Source of the DNA: Paragyromitra xinjiangensis
Taxonomy: Eukaryota; Ascomycota; Pezizomycetes; Pezizales; Discinaceae
Direction: 5' to 3'
DNA: 64,000 nt
Assembly: GCA_038503065.1 (NCBI GenBank)
Contig: JBCAMK010000012.1
Location: forward strand, 806,001 to 870,000
A program made the position numbers and the translations under genes. Positions 63,940-64,000 of this stretch are shown here, piece after piece; position 1 is the stretch's first letter, and every line of letters starts with the position of its first letter. The notes below the pieces were generated by a model. It searched no databases. It was given only the letters and a program-made list of their open reading frames with translations, and was not told the origin of the DNA.

Positions 63940-64000
63940 CTCGGTAATCTGAGTGTGTGATTTATGGTGTTTATTTTCCTTTTGAGTTTGGAAAGTTCGT
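63940..64000. other. Unassigned right edge
   Basis: No match to LINE E, the Gypsy elements or copy 1 flanks was seen. It may be more LINE 5' UTR or host DNA. Confidence 0.4.

Noticed and set aside
1..64000. CRISPR arrays, rRNA, operons or bacterial signals
   Set aside because: None seen; introns, LINEs, chromovirus elements and a Helitron indicate a eukaryote.

Overview
This window looks like a transposon island from a filamentous fungus. The evidence is Tad1-like two-ORF LINEs, chromovirus-type Gypsy elements, a Helitron, and short introns (50-73 nt, one of 213 nt) with GT..AG ends and CTAAC-like branch sites. Species cannot be named from sequence alone. No ordinary host gene was recognised with confidence; nearly all coding sequence is selfish DNA in different stages of decay.

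Layout. 1-4.0 kb: the 3' part of a Gypsy element (end of gag, complete pol, chromodomain) joined by a textbook -1 frameshift signal, then a polypurine tract and an LTR-like region. 5.7-10.6 kb: LINE A on +, lacking RNase H. About 11.3-16.7 kb: a decayed, intron-containing Helitron (zinc-finger leader, HUH Rep, Pif1-like helicase). 17.3 kb: a small inverted-repeat element. 18.3-19.2 kb (-): an intact single-exon 2OG-Fe(II) dioxygenase of TET/JBP type. 19.6 kb: a tRNA-like SINE candidate. 19.9-22.2 kb (-): a LINE derivative with ORF1 and no ORF2, abutting a reversed Gypsy LTR-gag fragment (to 24.1 kb), then a LINE ORF2 fragment (to 25.7 kb). 25.7-29.6 kb: unassigned DNA with a broken minus-strand gene. 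From 29.567 kb a second Gypsy element on + (733-bp LTR, gag, pol) is split by LINE G (35.2-40.9 kb) and again, inside its chromodomain, by a minus-strand chain of LINEs: LINE B (41.9-54.2 kb, itself split by family-2 LINE 2 at 42.4-49.0 kb), LINE C (54.2-59.9 kb) and a LINE 3' end (59.9 kb onward). 60.5-64.0 kb: a diverged LTR-like start, a truncated LINE E on +, and a second copy of the ORF1-only LINE.

How the parts relate. Target-site duplications give an order: Gypsy 2 first, then LINE G and LINE B, then LINE 2 into LINE B (14-bp duplication). LINEs B, C and the next 3' end are stacked on one 6-bp target, GTGTTG. Family-1 LINEs couple ORF1 to ORF2 by a UAAUG or AUGA stop-start. The two ORF1-only copies share one internal deletion beginning at the ORF2 start, so they look like a trans-mobilised family comparable to mammalian HAL1. 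Two LINE ORFs are broken by CGA-to-TGA changes, the type expected from 5-methylcytosine deamination; a TET/JBP-like enzyme encoded in the same island makes DNA methylation an interesting theme. Many reading frames listed by simple ORF callers begin at GTG or TTG; here starts were moved to ATG where one could be justified.
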